Below, piece by piece: positions 8,301-17,129 of a DNA stretch of 64,000 nucleotides (the stretch's first letter is position 1; every line of letters begins with the position of its first letter). Origin of the DNA: Sporomusaceae bacterium. Lineage in GTDB: Bacteria; Bacillota; Negativicutes; UBA1444. The DNA lies in assembly GCA_018434355.1 (NCBI GenBank), contig JAHDPL010000019.1, forward strand, positions 182,618 to 246,617, given 5' to 3'. The position numbers and the translations under genes were made by a program. Below the pieces are notes generated by a model. That model was not told the origin of the DNA and searched no databases. It was given only the letters and a program-made list of their open reading frames with translations.

Positions 8301-8872
8301 ACCGACTCCAGTTGCGGGCCGATCAGCCCGCCTGTATAGAGTTGCTTAAACAAAGGCAGAAAGTCCTGCCGAATTTGGGCCGGCGAATAAACGCCAAGCA
8401 AGTGAACCAGCCACGATTCCTGCCGGACCGCCGCCGCATCCAGCAACTCCCGCCAACTCTCTTCAAACAGAGTCTCTTCGTCCGCTGTTTCCAGCAGACC
8501 GAACTCCGGGTCCACCCCTGCTTCGGCTGGATTTTCGCGCAAAATGCGGCTGCATAGCGAATGAATCGTGCTGATCGGCGCGCTGTCCAATTTGCGGTCG
8601 ACTTCTCGCCATCTGCGCCATTCCGTGCCATCGGCGGCTTCCGCCATCAGCCGCCGCACCTGCAAACGCACCCGTTCTTTCATTTCCCTAGCTGCCTTGC
8701 GGGTAAACGTGATGGCGACGATCCCCTCGACATCGGCGGCCGACTGACGCAAAATCGCGATATATCGTTCCACCAAAACCCTGGTCTTGCCCGCACCGGC
8801 GCCGGCTTTCACCAACAGGTTTTTGTCCAGCGTCTCGATAGCCTTTTGTTGACCGGCAGTAAATTCATTCAT
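5375..8872 (-). CDS. addA: AddA-type helicase-nuclease subunit
   Basis: UvrD/RecB-like helicase with a C-terminal PD-(D/E)XK nuclease domain (1165 residues); with AddB it processes double-strand ends for recombination and repair. Helicase motifs: Walker A 'AGAGAGKT' (residues 23-30), 'FTRKAAREM', DEXX-type 'MMVDECQDI', 'GDAKQSIYRFRGAD', 'TIHKSKGLEFPVV' and 'VAMTRAERQ'. Nuclease motif 'GIVDYKTDW' is present. Unlike the AddA of Bacillus as I know it, the nuclease domain shows cysteines in an Fe-S arrangement: one in 'EYTNCPRRYFY' near residue 922 and CX2CX5C at 1153-1162. It overlaps addB by 8 nt. Confidence 0.93.
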   Translation of the reverse strand: MNEFTAGQQKAIETLDKNLLVKAGAGAGKTRVLVERYIAILRQSAADVEGIVAITFTRKAAREMKERVRLQVRRLMAEAADGTEWRRWREVDRKLDSAPISTIHSLCSRILRENPAEAGVDPEFGLLETADEETLFEESWRELLDAAAVRQESWLVHLLGVYSPAQIRQDFLPLFKQLYTGGLIGPQLESVLWPDAAVSADNAAETLKNCYQELFRWIPEQGKLNKTQTALAEVRANWPETANRIDQAADDVSLLDELEVPLKGLRSSGDFGEAIRSRKAAAQEYRGVLLDLQVQRIAPDLCEWFRLMAQNWDRAKQQRGALTYDDLESGTERLLRNHPAVCERYQQRFRYMMVDECQDINERQRQIIYLLAGGQPECLKGNKLFAVGDAKQSIYRFRGADSSVFARIQDDVCRSGGEVIELLDNFRSHRELVEAFNDFFLQLMPVAVCEEESDGEDAVEYSKLSGLHGEAGQARVEMWVQESAGRSSGEARAQEAAMIAGRIRSLVAEREGAVNYRDIVVLLRAFTHVSLYEAAFAEAGIPYYVAGGRGFAGRQEVADALALLRFLDNPYDSLALFATLRSALFQLSDETLLRLSKAGGTGGIWNGLAVAGSIAELEPGQLQSALQAKSLLTNWLARRGFLSPLQLLREAFDATGFDLLQLTQFMGDRRYANLLKLLDLAAGFSETGGSLSKFLQYIEQRSKEEGEAEIDSETGNTVRIMTIHKSKGLEFPVVIVPELQRRFNLRSPLAVFLPGRGLGLKVPDATGKLCESARFRRICRRDHAQEKAELKRLLYVAMTRAERQVVLSAVVDQPKTEKNFRNAAGWLDWTRNLFGLGGAVADWPETLTLGKTQIGIHFQAAVEASGVAATAAQSGEPDPLVSLPDKAGTLAAELERNSRPLAVATVKPQTLSPAYLAEYTNCPRRYFYAHICRLPVLDSGGKTAANTAERSDSLTHQQLGVVFHRFLELLRPPVDCEEALARALAEILPQPLWTEAGSRLRRWATAYASSALYGEICRLEEDRREWPFQYRLLDASGDLPLVWLSGQVDRLLFYPDGTIGIVDYKTDWLERSQLQEKAAHYRLQIASYALAAEAILGRPIRDARLYFARLAETLPLDVTPAALELARSELQAMAEFIRGHGQESDYHCNLAHCPLCPFAQTCLQE

Positions 8873-11800
8873 CCTGAAGTTCCTCCGCGCTATCGCTGTC
8901 TGTGTCCTTTTCCTGACGACAGAAAACCGAGGCCGGACAATAAGCGGGACAGTCCGACACCGGCCTGGCCGGAAAAATACCGGCGCGGATACCGCTGGCC
9001 CACTGTATCAGATATTGCCGCGTCAGCGCCATCAGTTCCTCGCGCGAACCATTTTTCCCCGGCAGCAAAAAATCCCGGCTATTTTGCCCTACCGGTGCAT
9101 ATAGGCCGTCTCCGCCGGAAAACTGCTGTCCCAACAACGTTTCCGCCGCCATCATATAAACCGGGACCTGCAGACAGAGTCCCTGTTGCACCAGCTTGTT
9201 GGACGGCAGACGACCGCTCTTGTAATCAATCACCCGGTAAGCAATCGCATCGGCGTCAATCCGGTCTACCTTCCCCTGCAGTTCGATCCGCACGCCATCT
9301 TGCTCCACGATCAACGGCATTTCGGTCGATCGGTCATCGCTGCCGGGCCCCGCATCCATGCCGAACGCCCATTCAAAGTAACGCGGTTGCAACAGCGAAC
9401 TGCGCTGGCGCTCCAGCTCGCCTGCCAACCATTGCCGAATCGCCCGCTCCCAGCGGCGGCGCTCATATTTCCACCAAACGCCGGGAACTAGTCGGCCTCG
9501 CTGTTCTCTTTTCTGGATGCTCCTGTCCAGCAACGCAAGCAGTTGTTCGACATTATGCGCTAACTCTGGCTCTTCCAGACGCCGTCCTTGTCGACCGGCC
9601 ATGAATGCCGCCAGGATTTCATGCCAAATCGCACCGGCAGACAGGGCATCGACCCCCTCGTCCGCTGTCTCCCGCCCGGTCAGCGCCAGCACATCGGTCA
9701 CAAAATAAGCGAAGGGGCATGTGGCGTAGCGTTCCAGCGCCGAGGCGGAAAAACGCGCTTGTTCGATGAGTGAGGCAGGCACCGTTCCGGCGTATACTTC
9801 CGGGCGGTCTGTCTCGATTTGCGCCCGCTCGGTCAGTCCTTGCGGCAACTCCGCCAGAATCGCGCCATAAACGCTCTGCCATTCCACCGCCCGGTCCGAC
9901 CCCTGCCAGCAGTGCCGCAGCGCCGCTCGGTTCAGTTCGGCCCGGCTCCTGGCCGTCGCTGGGATATTCGCCACGATTTGCTCGATGCCGCTGGTTTCCA
10001 CCACAACCGCATCCGTCGCAAACAAGCGAGTCACTTCGTTCAGGTAGCGCGACGGCAGGCGCTCACTGTCCGCTATTGCGCTCAGCACCAGTTCATCGCG
10101 GGCCATGCCGACCGCCAAGGCAAAATAAAAATCCTCGAGCAGCCCCCGCGCTGCGGCAGTCGACAACTCCAGCCCCATTTCGCCGAACAGTCGCCGCTGT
10201 CCGTCGCCATACAGCCAGCTTTCACGCGGCTGGGACGGAAACTCGCCTTCCGTCAGGCCGAGCACGAATACCAGCGAAAACTTCATGCCGCTGGCTGTAC
10301 CTGGCGATACCAGCTGCACTCCCGCCTCCTGCCGGCCCGCCAGTTCGATTGCGACGCCCTGCAGCATCCGGCGCAGTAACGCGGCAAGTTCGCCGGGACC
10401 GATAGGTTCTCGCCCCTGTTGCAAATAGGAAAACATCTGCTCCAGTTCTGTCACCGCAGACAGCATGGCTTGCCAGGCCAGCAACTCAGCCCGCATTTCA
10501 GCCAGGGTCACTGTCCCGTCCCTGCGGCATTGTTTCAGCGTCGCTGGCAGGTTGAGCCAGTCAGCCCAGGCCCGGAATCCGGCAAATACCGTTTCCGTCT
10601 TTGACAATTCGGTCCAGGCTGTCTGTTGCTCACACAATTCCGCCAGACACTCGCGCCACAGTTCAGCCGCCGCCTGATCCGGCGCATACCTTTCAATCGC
10701 GGCAGGCCAGTCTTTCCAATTGCGCAGCAGGCTGGCCGACAGGCAATGCTCGACCTGATCGGCGTCCCAACGCCATTTTCGACGCAAGAACGGCGACTTG
10801 ATCACTGCCGCCGCTTCGCTTAGCGCGCCAGGACCGCGCAACAGCTCCAACCACTGAAACACCAGCCGGATACAGGCGCGTTCGCCGATGTTCACTGTCA
10901 GAGGCGCATCGAGCGGCACGCCGCGTTCAGCGAAACTTTCGCGAAGCTGCCGGAACTGGGCCGGGTCGCGCACCACCAGCGCGATCTCGCTTGGCTGCAA
11001 TCGGCCAGACAACAATGCCGTTTTCACCCGGTCGGCAACTGCGGCGATTTCTCTGGCCCGGTTCGGGCTAAGCAAAACCGTTAAGCCTGATGCGTCTTGT
11101 CTGACCGGTGGTGCTTCGGCGAACAAATGCCGCTGCAGGTGTTGCAGCGGATCGGTTGCGTCACTTGACGCCGCTGCCTGTTGCAGGACAAAGTTCATTC
11201 CCTGTAGCGCCTCGACGACCGGTTCGGTTGCCGCATACAAGCCGGACTGGTTTCTTTCATAATATATGCTGATTTCAACCGGTACCCGGCGTTGCAACCC
11301 AGCAACGAATCGTAGCCGCAGCGGCGACAATATCGAAAACTCGGCAATCAGCAGCCGCTCGAACGGCAGCTCGGTTGCCGGATTTTCCAGTGCCTCCGCC
11401 GCCAATAGATACGTTCCGGCGATATCGACCAGCGCATACTCAGTCAGTTTTTCCTCATAACGCCGGAACAACTGGACAATCGCCGCATCGCGCATCGCGC
11501 CGCCGCCGGTTGCTTCAGCCATCCCTTCCATCACACCGTCCAGTTCATCCGGTGTTGCGTCAGCCATTTTGAATTCGTCAAACAGACGGGCCAATGCGGC
11601 GACAAAGCCAGGAAACCCGGCCACGTCGGCAAAACAGGCGCAAGCTTCGTCTTGGCCGAATTCAGCCAAAATTTCTTCCAGAATCATTTCCTGCTCAACC
11701 CGGCTGATTTTGCGGCAACCAGCCAATTTTTCCGCCAGTTCATCCATCGAAAACAGGCCGGGAAATTCCCAGCCTGGCAAGTCAGTCCGCTTGAGCCGCT

Positions 11801-11942
11801 GGCGCACCTGTTCCAGCAGATAGGGACTTGGCAGCAGTAGCGCCGTCCGTTGCAGCTGCGGGTCTGCTCCTTGCTGCAGCAAACGTGCAATGAACCAATC
11901 CAGCTGGGATGCCCCGATCGGCGAACAATGCAAGATGTGCAA
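8865..11942 (-). CDS. addB: AddB-type helicase-nuclease subunit, no visible Walker A
   Basis: Partner subunit (1025 residues) with inactivated helicase-like domains and a C-terminal PD-(D/E)XK nuclease domain: 'YRVIDYKSGRLPSNK' is the nuclease core, and 'LERYATCPFAYF' with the terminal 'DCPAYCPASVFC' supply Fe-S type cysteines (CX3CX5C spacing in the last block). The N-terminus (MHILHCSPIGASQLDWF) has no GxGKT motif, unlike Bacillus AddB, and the protein is shorter than the roughly 1160 residues usual there. The start is TTG at 11942 with GGAGGT about 6 nt before it. It follows the HD-GYP gene by 27 nt and overlaps addA, so all three may be co-transcribed. Confidence 0.88.
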   Translation of the reverse strand: MHILHCSPIGASQLDWFIARLLQQGADPQLQRTALLLPSPYLLEQVRQRLKRTDLPGWEFPGLFSMDELAEKLAGCRKISRVEQEMILEEILAEFGQDEACACFADVAGFPGFVAALARLFDEFKMADATPDELDGVMEGMAEATGGGAMRDAAIVQLFRRYEEKLTEYALVDIAGTYLLAAEALENPATELPFERLLIAEFSILSPLRLRFVAGLQRRVPVEISIYYERNQSGLYAATEPVVEALQGMNFVLQQAAASSDATDPLQHLQRHLFAEAPPVRQDASGLTVLLSPNRAREIAAVADRVKTALLSGRLQPSEIALVVRDPAQFRQLRESFAERGVPLDAPLTVNIGERACIRLVFQWLELLRGPGALSEAAAVIKSPFLRRKWRWDADQVEHCLSASLLRNWKDWPAAIERYAPDQAAAELWRECLAELCEQQTAWTELSKTETVFAGFRAWADWLNLPATLKQCRRDGTVTLAEMRAELLAWQAMLSAVTELEQMFSYLQQGREPIGPGELAALLRRMLQGVAIELAGRQEAGVQLVSPGTASGMKFSLVFVLGLTEGEFPSQPRESWLYGDGQRRLFGEMGLELSTAAARGLLEDFYFALAVGMARDELVLSAIADSERLPSRYLNEVTRLFATDAVVVETSGIEQIVANIPATARSRAELNRAALRHCWQGSDRAVEWQSVYGAILAELPQGLTERAQIETDRPEVYAGTVPASLIEQARFSASALERYATCPFAYFVTDVLALTGRETADEGVDALSAGAIWHEILAAFMAGRQGRRLEEPELAHNVEQLLALLDRSIQKREQRGRLVPGVWWKYERRRWERAIRQWLAGELERQRSSLLQPRYFEWAFGMDAGPGSDDRSTEMPLIVEQDGVRIELQGKVDRIDADAIAYRVIDYKSGRLPSNKLVQQGLCLQVPVYMMAAETLLGQQFSGGDGLYAPVGQNSRDFLLPGKNGSREELMALTRQYLIQWASGIRAGIFPARPVSDCPAYCPASVFCRQEKDTDSDSAEELQDE

Positions 11943-11969
11943 GTAGCACCTCCGAATGTCAGGAGTGGA

Positions 11970-13064
11970 TCACTTGGTGATCCACTCCATGATTTCCTGA
12001 TCCTTGAACACTTTGACGATTTTTCGGCTGCGTTGCTTCGACAGATCCAGGCTGTCGGGATCTTTGATCCGGTTTCCCCAGGCATCGGTCAATAGCCTCA
12101 GTTTGGGCCGTGACGGGTTGACGGACTCGACGCTTTCGACTTCAGCCAGTTCGCCGCTATCCACCTGAACCAGACTCCCTATCGGATACAACGCCACCTG
12201 TGACAACAGGCGGGAAACCATCTCCGGGTCAAGGATCTTGCCGGCAAACAACTGCAGGATGCTAGCGGCTTCACTCGGCAGATAATAATGCCGAAACGGC
12301 CGGTCGGACAGCAAGGCGTCAAACATGTCGGCCACTGCCACAATCCGGGCATATTCATGGATGTCTGCGCCGCTGATGCCGCGTGGATAACCGCTGCCAT
12401 CAAAACTTTCGTGATGCTGGTACGCCACATGCATCGCCGGTACAGGCAACCCGCCGATTTTCTTGCGCAAGCCATCAAATCCCAGTTCCGGATGTTTTTT
12501 CACTTCTGTCATTTCAGCCGGTGTAAGTTTGTCGGCCTTTTTCAGTATTTCCTGAGGGATCGCCATTTCTCCGATATCCATCAACAAGGCGCCCAGCGCC
12601 AGTTCGTGCAGCCGGGTCGGTGTATAGTCGCTTTTTAGACCGATCAAAATGGAAAGAACGGCGACAGTCAGAACATGCCCCGGCAGGTAATCATCGGTCG
12701 GCCGGATATCCACGGCCTGAAACACTGTTGTGCGATTGACTACGACCTGATTGACCAATCGCGAAGCAAAATCACGGATCGGCGTGCCATCGGCATTGCC
12801 TTTGCTGCGAAAATCGTCATAGGTCTGCAGAATCAAATTCACCGCTTCTTTATGCGTATCACTGCTGATTAATGAATCGGGAACAGTAGCAGTAAACTGG
12901 GGCAACTCGACATAGGCCGACTTGAATCCGCCGTCCGCCAACGCCCTGATATGTGATTCCTCTATCGCACCGCCTGCCCGAATCAACACGCGTCCCAGCG
13001 CGTCGGTCACTTCGGTGGCTGCGATCATTTCCGGTCGCAAAAAATCAATAGACAGCCTTTGCAT
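11970..13064 (-). CDS. HD-GYP domain protein with a substituted HD motif
   Basis: Protein of 364 residues with an N-terminal region of unclear fold and an HD-GYP domain from about residue 110 to 310, the family that hydrolyses cyclic di-GMP. The second signature 'HHESFDGSGYPRGI' is intact, as are the conserved His in 'PGHVLTV', 'KKHPELG' and the Asp of 'VADMFDAL'. The first signature, normally LHDIGK, reads 'LLMDIGEMAIP' (about residues 160-170), so the metal-binding His is Met and the following Lys is Glu. Catalysis may therefore be lost or changed. Start ATG 13064 has GGAAGGGA upstream. It precedes addB, with which no functional link is known. Confidence 0.88.
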   Translation of the reverse strand: MQRLSIDFLRPEMIAATEVTDALGRVLIRAGGAIEESHIRALADGGFKSAYVELPQFTATVPDSLISSDTHKEAVNLILQTYDDFRSKGNADGTPIRDFASRLVNQVVVNRTTVFQAVDIRPTDDYLPGHVLTVAVLSILIGLKSDYTPTRLHELALGALLMDIGEMAIPQEILKKADKLTPAEMTEVKKHPELGFDGLRKKIGGLPVPAMHVAYQHHESFDGSGYPRGISGADIHEYARIVAVADMFDALLSDRPFRHYYLPSEAASILQLFAGKILDPEMVSRLLSQVALYPIGSLVQVDSGELAEVESVESVNPSRPKLRLLTDAWGNRIKDPDSLDLSKQRSRKIVKVFKDQEIMEWITK

Positions 13065-13085
13065 CAACGTATCCCTTCCTAGCCG

Positions 13086-14990
13086 CTATTGCAGGCACCC
13101 CTGCAAAAACCTTTCCATCGCCTCATAAAATTCGAACCGGTTTTCTTCATTGCGGAAGCCATGCCCTTCATTGTCCTTGACCAGATACTCGACCTGGATC
13201 CCGCGCGCGGCCAGCGCCGCGACCATCTGATCGGATTCGGCCTTGTTCACCCGCGGATCGCGGGCTCCCTGCGCAATCAATAACGGCGCTTTGATCTTAT
13301 CCGCATGGAACACCGGCGAAATCGCCCGCAACAATTCTTCATCCTTTTCCGGATGACCGACTTTTTCATAAAACTCCGTCATCAACGGTTTCCAATAAGG
13401 CGGAATGGTCTTGATCAGGGTAAAGATATTCGATACGCCGACATAATCCACGCCGCAGGCATAGAGTTCCGGCGTAAAGGCCAGTCCGGCCAGCACGGCG
13501 TAACCGCCGTAACTCGCTCCATAGATCGCTACGCGCTTGGAATCGGCGATTCCCTGTTTCACCAGCCATTCCACACCATCGCTGATATCATCCTGCATCT
13601 TGCGGCCCCATTGTTTGAAGCCGGCTTCCCAAAACGCCCGGCCATAGCCCAGCGAGCCGCGGAAATTCATTTGCAGCACGGCATATCCCCGATTGGCCAA
13701 TAGCTGTACTTCCGAGTTGAAGCCCCAGTGGTCGCGTACCCATGGCCCACCATGCGGATTGACCACGACAGGCAGATTCTTTGGCTCTTTTCCCTTGGGC
13801 AGGGTCAGGTAGCCGTGAATTGTCAATCCGTCACGGCTTGTGTAGGAAACAGGCCGCATGTCGGCCATGTCCGCTTCATTCAGCCAGGGCGACAGCTCCC
13901 GCCATTTTTCCAGCTTACCGGTTTTCCAGTCATAAATGTAGTATGCGCCGCGGGTTTTGTCGCTGTAAGTTCTCACCACATAGAGGTCTTCCGCCTTATT
14001 GCTGGACGAGATCGATATTTCATAGCCTGGCAGCAGTTTTTCCAAGGCTGCGTAGAGGTTGCGGGCCTTGTCGTCAAAAAAATGACGGCGGGTCTTGTCT
14101 GTCGTATAACCGACGCTGGTCAGCACCTTACGAACGTTGGACCAGCCGGCCCCGCCCACATCGACTGACGGATGCGCAAACAGCATCTTTACTTCCTTGC
14201 CGCTCTGCGGATCGATCACGACCAGGGCTTTTTTGTCCCGACCGAGGTTGGATGCGGCATAGAGCATCTGATTGTCGGCGCTGAAAAAATAGGGACTGAC
14301 TGCATCTTTGAAGCCGGTCGTGATAATCGGGCGGAATTCTTCGTCTTCGGTTTGGCGGTACAGCACGACATTTTGGTTTTCCGCTGCATTTTTGGCCATG
14401 GCCAGCCGGATTTTTCCTGCGTGGTCCGTCAGATAACCGACGAAATCACCTGGATTCTCCACCACCATTTTCATTTCGCCGCTCTGCAGATTGAGCCGAT
14501 AAACATCAAAAACATCGGCGCGACGCTGATTCATGCTGATCAGCATTTCGTTTTCCACTTCTTCCAGGTCATCGACCACGCCGACCCGCACACCGGCGAA
14601 CGGGGTAAGGTCCTGCGTCTTGCCGCTGGCGAGGTTCACGGCGTACAGATGATAGTTTTCATCGCCACCATCATCCTTCAGGTAAATCAGCCTGTCATTG
14701 CCCTTCCAAAAGTAACCGCCAATATCGCGGTCCCGCACGTCGGTCACCTGGCGCGCGGTCGTTTCGCCGCGTTTTTGCACGAACAGATTCAGTCGCCGTT
14801 CCACCGGCGCCATATATGCCAGATGAACGCCATCCGGCGACAGGGTCAACGACGCAACCTCAGGGTTGCGGAAAAAATCGCGTAACGGAACCAGCGGCGC
14901 TGCTTCGCCCAGCGCAAAACTACCAAAGGAAAAACATACTGTCAAAATCAAAAACCACCTTTGCCAATTCAAAATCTGTGAAGCATTCAC
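13086..14990 (-). CDS. Secreted S9-family prolyl oligopeptidase-like peptidase
   Basis: Serine peptidase (634 residues) with an N-terminal signal peptide, a beta-propeller region built of WD-like blades (for example 'SLTLSPDGVHLAYMAP') and a C-terminal alpha/beta-hydrolase domain. The nucleophile is in 'IYGASYGGYAV', the acid in 'QGARDPRVNKAE' and the His in 'NEGHGFRN'. I start at GTG 14990, 8 nt after GGGAGG, which gives a clean signal peptide (NWQRWFLILTVCFSFGSFALG) for export; a TTG at 15020 is possible but is poorly placed. Substrate is unknown; acylaminoacyl- or dipeptidyl-peptidase activity is typical of the family. The gene is divergent from htpG across 163 nt. Confidence 0.88.
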   Translation of the reverse strand: MNASQILNWQRWFLILTVCFSFGSFALGEAAPLVPLRDFFRNPEVASLTLSPDGVHLAYMAPVERRLNLFVQKRGETTARQVTDVRDRDIGGYFWKGNDRLIYLKDDGGDENYHLYAVNLASGKTQDLTPFAGVRVGVVDDLEEVENEMLISMNQRRADVFDVYRLNLQSGEMKMVVENPGDFVGYLTDHAGKIRLAMAKNAAENQNVVLYRQTEDEEFRPIITTGFKDAVSPYFFSADNQMLYAASNLGRDKKALVVIDPQSGKEVKMLFAHPSVDVGGAGWSNVRKVLTSVGYTTDKTRRHFFDDKARNLYAALEKLLPGYEISISSSNKAEDLYVVRTYSDKTRGAYYIYDWKTGKLEKWRELSPWLNEADMADMRPVSYTSRDGLTIHGYLTLPKGKEPKNLPVVVNPHGGPWVRDHWGFNSEVQLLANRGYAVLQMNFRGSLGYGRAFWEAGFKQWGRKMQDDISDGVEWLVKQGIADSKRVAIYGASYGGYAVLAGLAFTPELYACGVDYVGVSNIFTLIKTIPPYWKPLMTEFYEKVGHPEKDEELLRAISPVFHADKIKAPLLIAQGARDPRVNKAESDQMVAALAARGIQVEYLVKDNEGHGFRNEENRFEFYEAMERFLQGCLQ

Positions 14991-15153
14991 ACGAAAAACC
15001 TCCCGGGCTATTGCTAACAAATTATTATTCGACTCCGCCCTCGCATTTCCCTACCAATTGCTGAAATATATCCGTCAACCGGCCACCTGCTGCCGAAAAC
15101 AGCGAATTATGGTAAAATATTATACGAATCATTCTACACAGGAGGACAATGCC

Positions 15154-17067
15154 ATGACAAAACAAACCCGCGAATTTCAGACCGAAACCAAACAACTGCT
15201 CGACCTGATGATCCACTCCATCTACACCAACCGGGAAATCTTTCTGCGCGAACTGATCTCCAACGCATCGGACGCCATCGACAAAATCCGGGTGCAATCG
15301 CTGACCGACCACGATTTGCTGGAAAACGACCCAGATTTTGAAATATCGCTCCACGCCGACGAAACGGCTCACACATTGACGATTAGCGACAATGGCATCG
15401 GCATGACCTATGACGAAGTCGTCGAAAACATCGGCACGATTGCCAAGTCCGGCACAAAATCGTTTCTGGAAAAACTCAAGGAAACCGGCACGCTGGGCGA
15501 CAGCGAACTGATCGGTCAATTCGGTGTAGGCTTCTATTCCGCGTTCATGGTCGCGGAAAAAGTCACCCTGATTACCCGCGCTCCCGGACAGACCAGCGGA
15601 GTCTGCTGGGAATCGACCGGCGACGGAACCTATACGATCGAAGAATGCGCCCGTGAAAAACGCGGTACCAGCTTGATCCTATCGCTGCATCCCGATTTCC
15701 GCTCCAGCGAAAAGCCGGAAGAAAACTTCCTCAACCAATATACCCTGCAACGTCTGGTCAAAAAATACTCCGACTACATCCGCTACCCGATCAAAATGAA
15801 CTTCACGCTAAAAGGCAAGCAAGATGAGCCAGACACGATCGAGAACCGCACGCTGAATTCGATGACTCCGCTGTGGGTTCGGCCCAAGGCGGAAATCAAG
15901 CCGGAAGAATACAATCAGTTTTACAAGGAAGTGTTCCACGCCTGGGACGAGCCGCTGGAAATCGTCCACACCAAGGCGGAAGGCGTCGTGGAGTATACCA
16001 CGTTGCTGTTTATTCCTTCGCATGCACCGTTTGATTTTTACCAGCGCGAGATGACCTCCGGCATTCGGCTTTATTCGAAGAATGTGTTCGTGATGGACAA
16101 TTATCAGGATTTGCTGCCGGAATACCTGCGGTTTGTCCGCGGTCTGGTCGACTCGCCCGATTTTTCGCTCAACATTTCGCGCGAACTGTTGCAGCACAGC
16201 AGTCAACTGAAAAAGATCGGCAAGAACCTGGAAAAGACGGTCATCAAAACGCTGGAAAAAATGCTGGAAAAAGACCGGCCCAAGTACAACAAATTCTGGC
16301 AAGAATATGGCAAAGCGATGAAAAACGGCGTTTATTCCGACTTTGCCAACCGCGATAAACTGAAGGATTTGCTGTTGTTCCCCACTTCGCATTCCGCCGA
16401 GGAACTCACCACGCTGGACGAGTATATCGCCCGGATGCCGGAATCGCAGACCGTCATTTACTACGCTACCGGCAAAGACCGGGCCGCGGTAGAACGGTTG
16501 CCGCAAATGGAAATCCTTAAGGAAAAAGGGTTGGAAGTATTGTATCTGTTTGACCGCGTCGATGAATTCGCCGTGGATGCGCTGCGTGAACACAAGGAGA
16601 AAAAATTCCAGTCGGTCAGTCGCGGTGATCTGAAACTGAAAGAATTGGATGCGCCGACAGAGAAAAAAGACGACGAAGCAGACAAACAGGAAAACGAATC
16701 GTTGCTTGCCGCGATCAAGGAGCAACTAAAAGGCCGGGTCGCCGATGTAAAGATCAGCAACCGCCTGAAATCCAGCCCGGTTTGCCTGGTCAGCGGCGAT
16801 GAAGGCATCAGCCTGTCGATGGAACAGATCCTGTCTGAAATCGACAAGCCGATGTACAAAGCCAGCCGGATTTTGGAGCTTAATCCCGACCATGAACTGT
16901 TCGCCGCCATCAAGAACCTGCACACAACTGCGCCCGGTTCGGAAAACTTCAACGACTATTGCGACCTGCTGTATGGACAGGCGCTGCTGATGGAGGGAAT
17001 GACGCCGGAAGACCCAATCGCTTTCGCTGCCCGCGTGGCAAAGTTAATGGTCAACCCCGGCAAGTAG
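15154..17067 (+). CDS. htpG: Molecular chaperone HtpG (Hsp90 family)
   Basis: Cytosolic ATP-dependent chaperone of 637 residues. N-terminal GHKL ATPase motifs are seen: 'RELISNASDAIDKIR' , 'ISDNGIGMTYDEV', 'GQFGVGFYSAFMVA' and 'RGTSLIL'. The middle domain carries 'SRELLQHS'. An open frame runs upstream to 14866, but the ATG at 15154 follows AGGAGG and matches the family N-terminus (MTKQTREFQTETKQLL). A possible -10 (TAAAAT or TATTAT) lies around 15113-15123. The bidirectional hairpin at 17078-17120 ends this transcript and that of convergent glgP. Confidence 0.97.
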   Translation: MTKQTREFQTETKQLLDLMIHSIYTNREIFLRELISNASDAIDKIRVQSLTDHDLLENDPDFEISLHADETAHTLTISDNGIGMTYDEVVENIGTIAKSGTKSFLEKLKETGTLGDSELIGQFGVGFYSAFMVAEKVTLITRAPGQTSGVCWESTGDGTYTIEECAREKRGTSLILSLHPDFRSSEKPEENFLNQYTLQRLVKKYSDYIRYPIKMNFTLKGKQDEPDTIENRTLNSMTPLWVRPKAEIKPEEYNQFYKEVFHAWDEPLEIVHTKAEGVVEYTTLLFIPSHAPFDFYQREMTSGIRLYSKNVFVMDNYQDLLPEYLRFVRGLVDSPDFSLNISRELLQHSSQLKKIGKNLEKTVIKTLEKMLEKDRPKYNKFWQEYGKAMKNGVYSDFANRDKLKDLLLFPTSHSAEELTTLDEYIARMPESQTVIYYATGKDRAAVERLPQMEILKEKGLEVLYLFDRVDEFAVDALREHKEKKFQSVSRGDLKLKELDAPTEKKDDEADKQENESLLAAIKEQLKGRVADVKISNRLKSSPVCLVSGDEGISLSMEQILSEIDKPMYKASRILELNPDHELFAAIKNLHTTAPGSENFNDYCDLLYGQALLMEGMTPEDPIAFAARVAKLMVNPGK

Positions 17068-17077
17068 CCAGAATAGT

Positions 17078-17120
17078 AAAGGGACCGTAGATGCTGCACT
17101 GCAGTATCCACGGTCCCTTT
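17078..17120. terminator. Bidirectional terminator between htpG and glgP
   Basis: AAAGGGACCGT (17078-17088) pairs with ACGGTCCCTTT (17110-17120), an 11-bp stem with A and T runs at opposite ends, so it can end both convergent transcripts. Confidence 0.88.
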
Positions 17121-17129
17121 TGTTTGTCG

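Noticed and set aside
15808..16725. 305-codon minus-strand ORF inside htpG
   Set aside because: Phe/Arg/Gln-rich translation typical of the complement of a coding frame; htpG is unambiguous.
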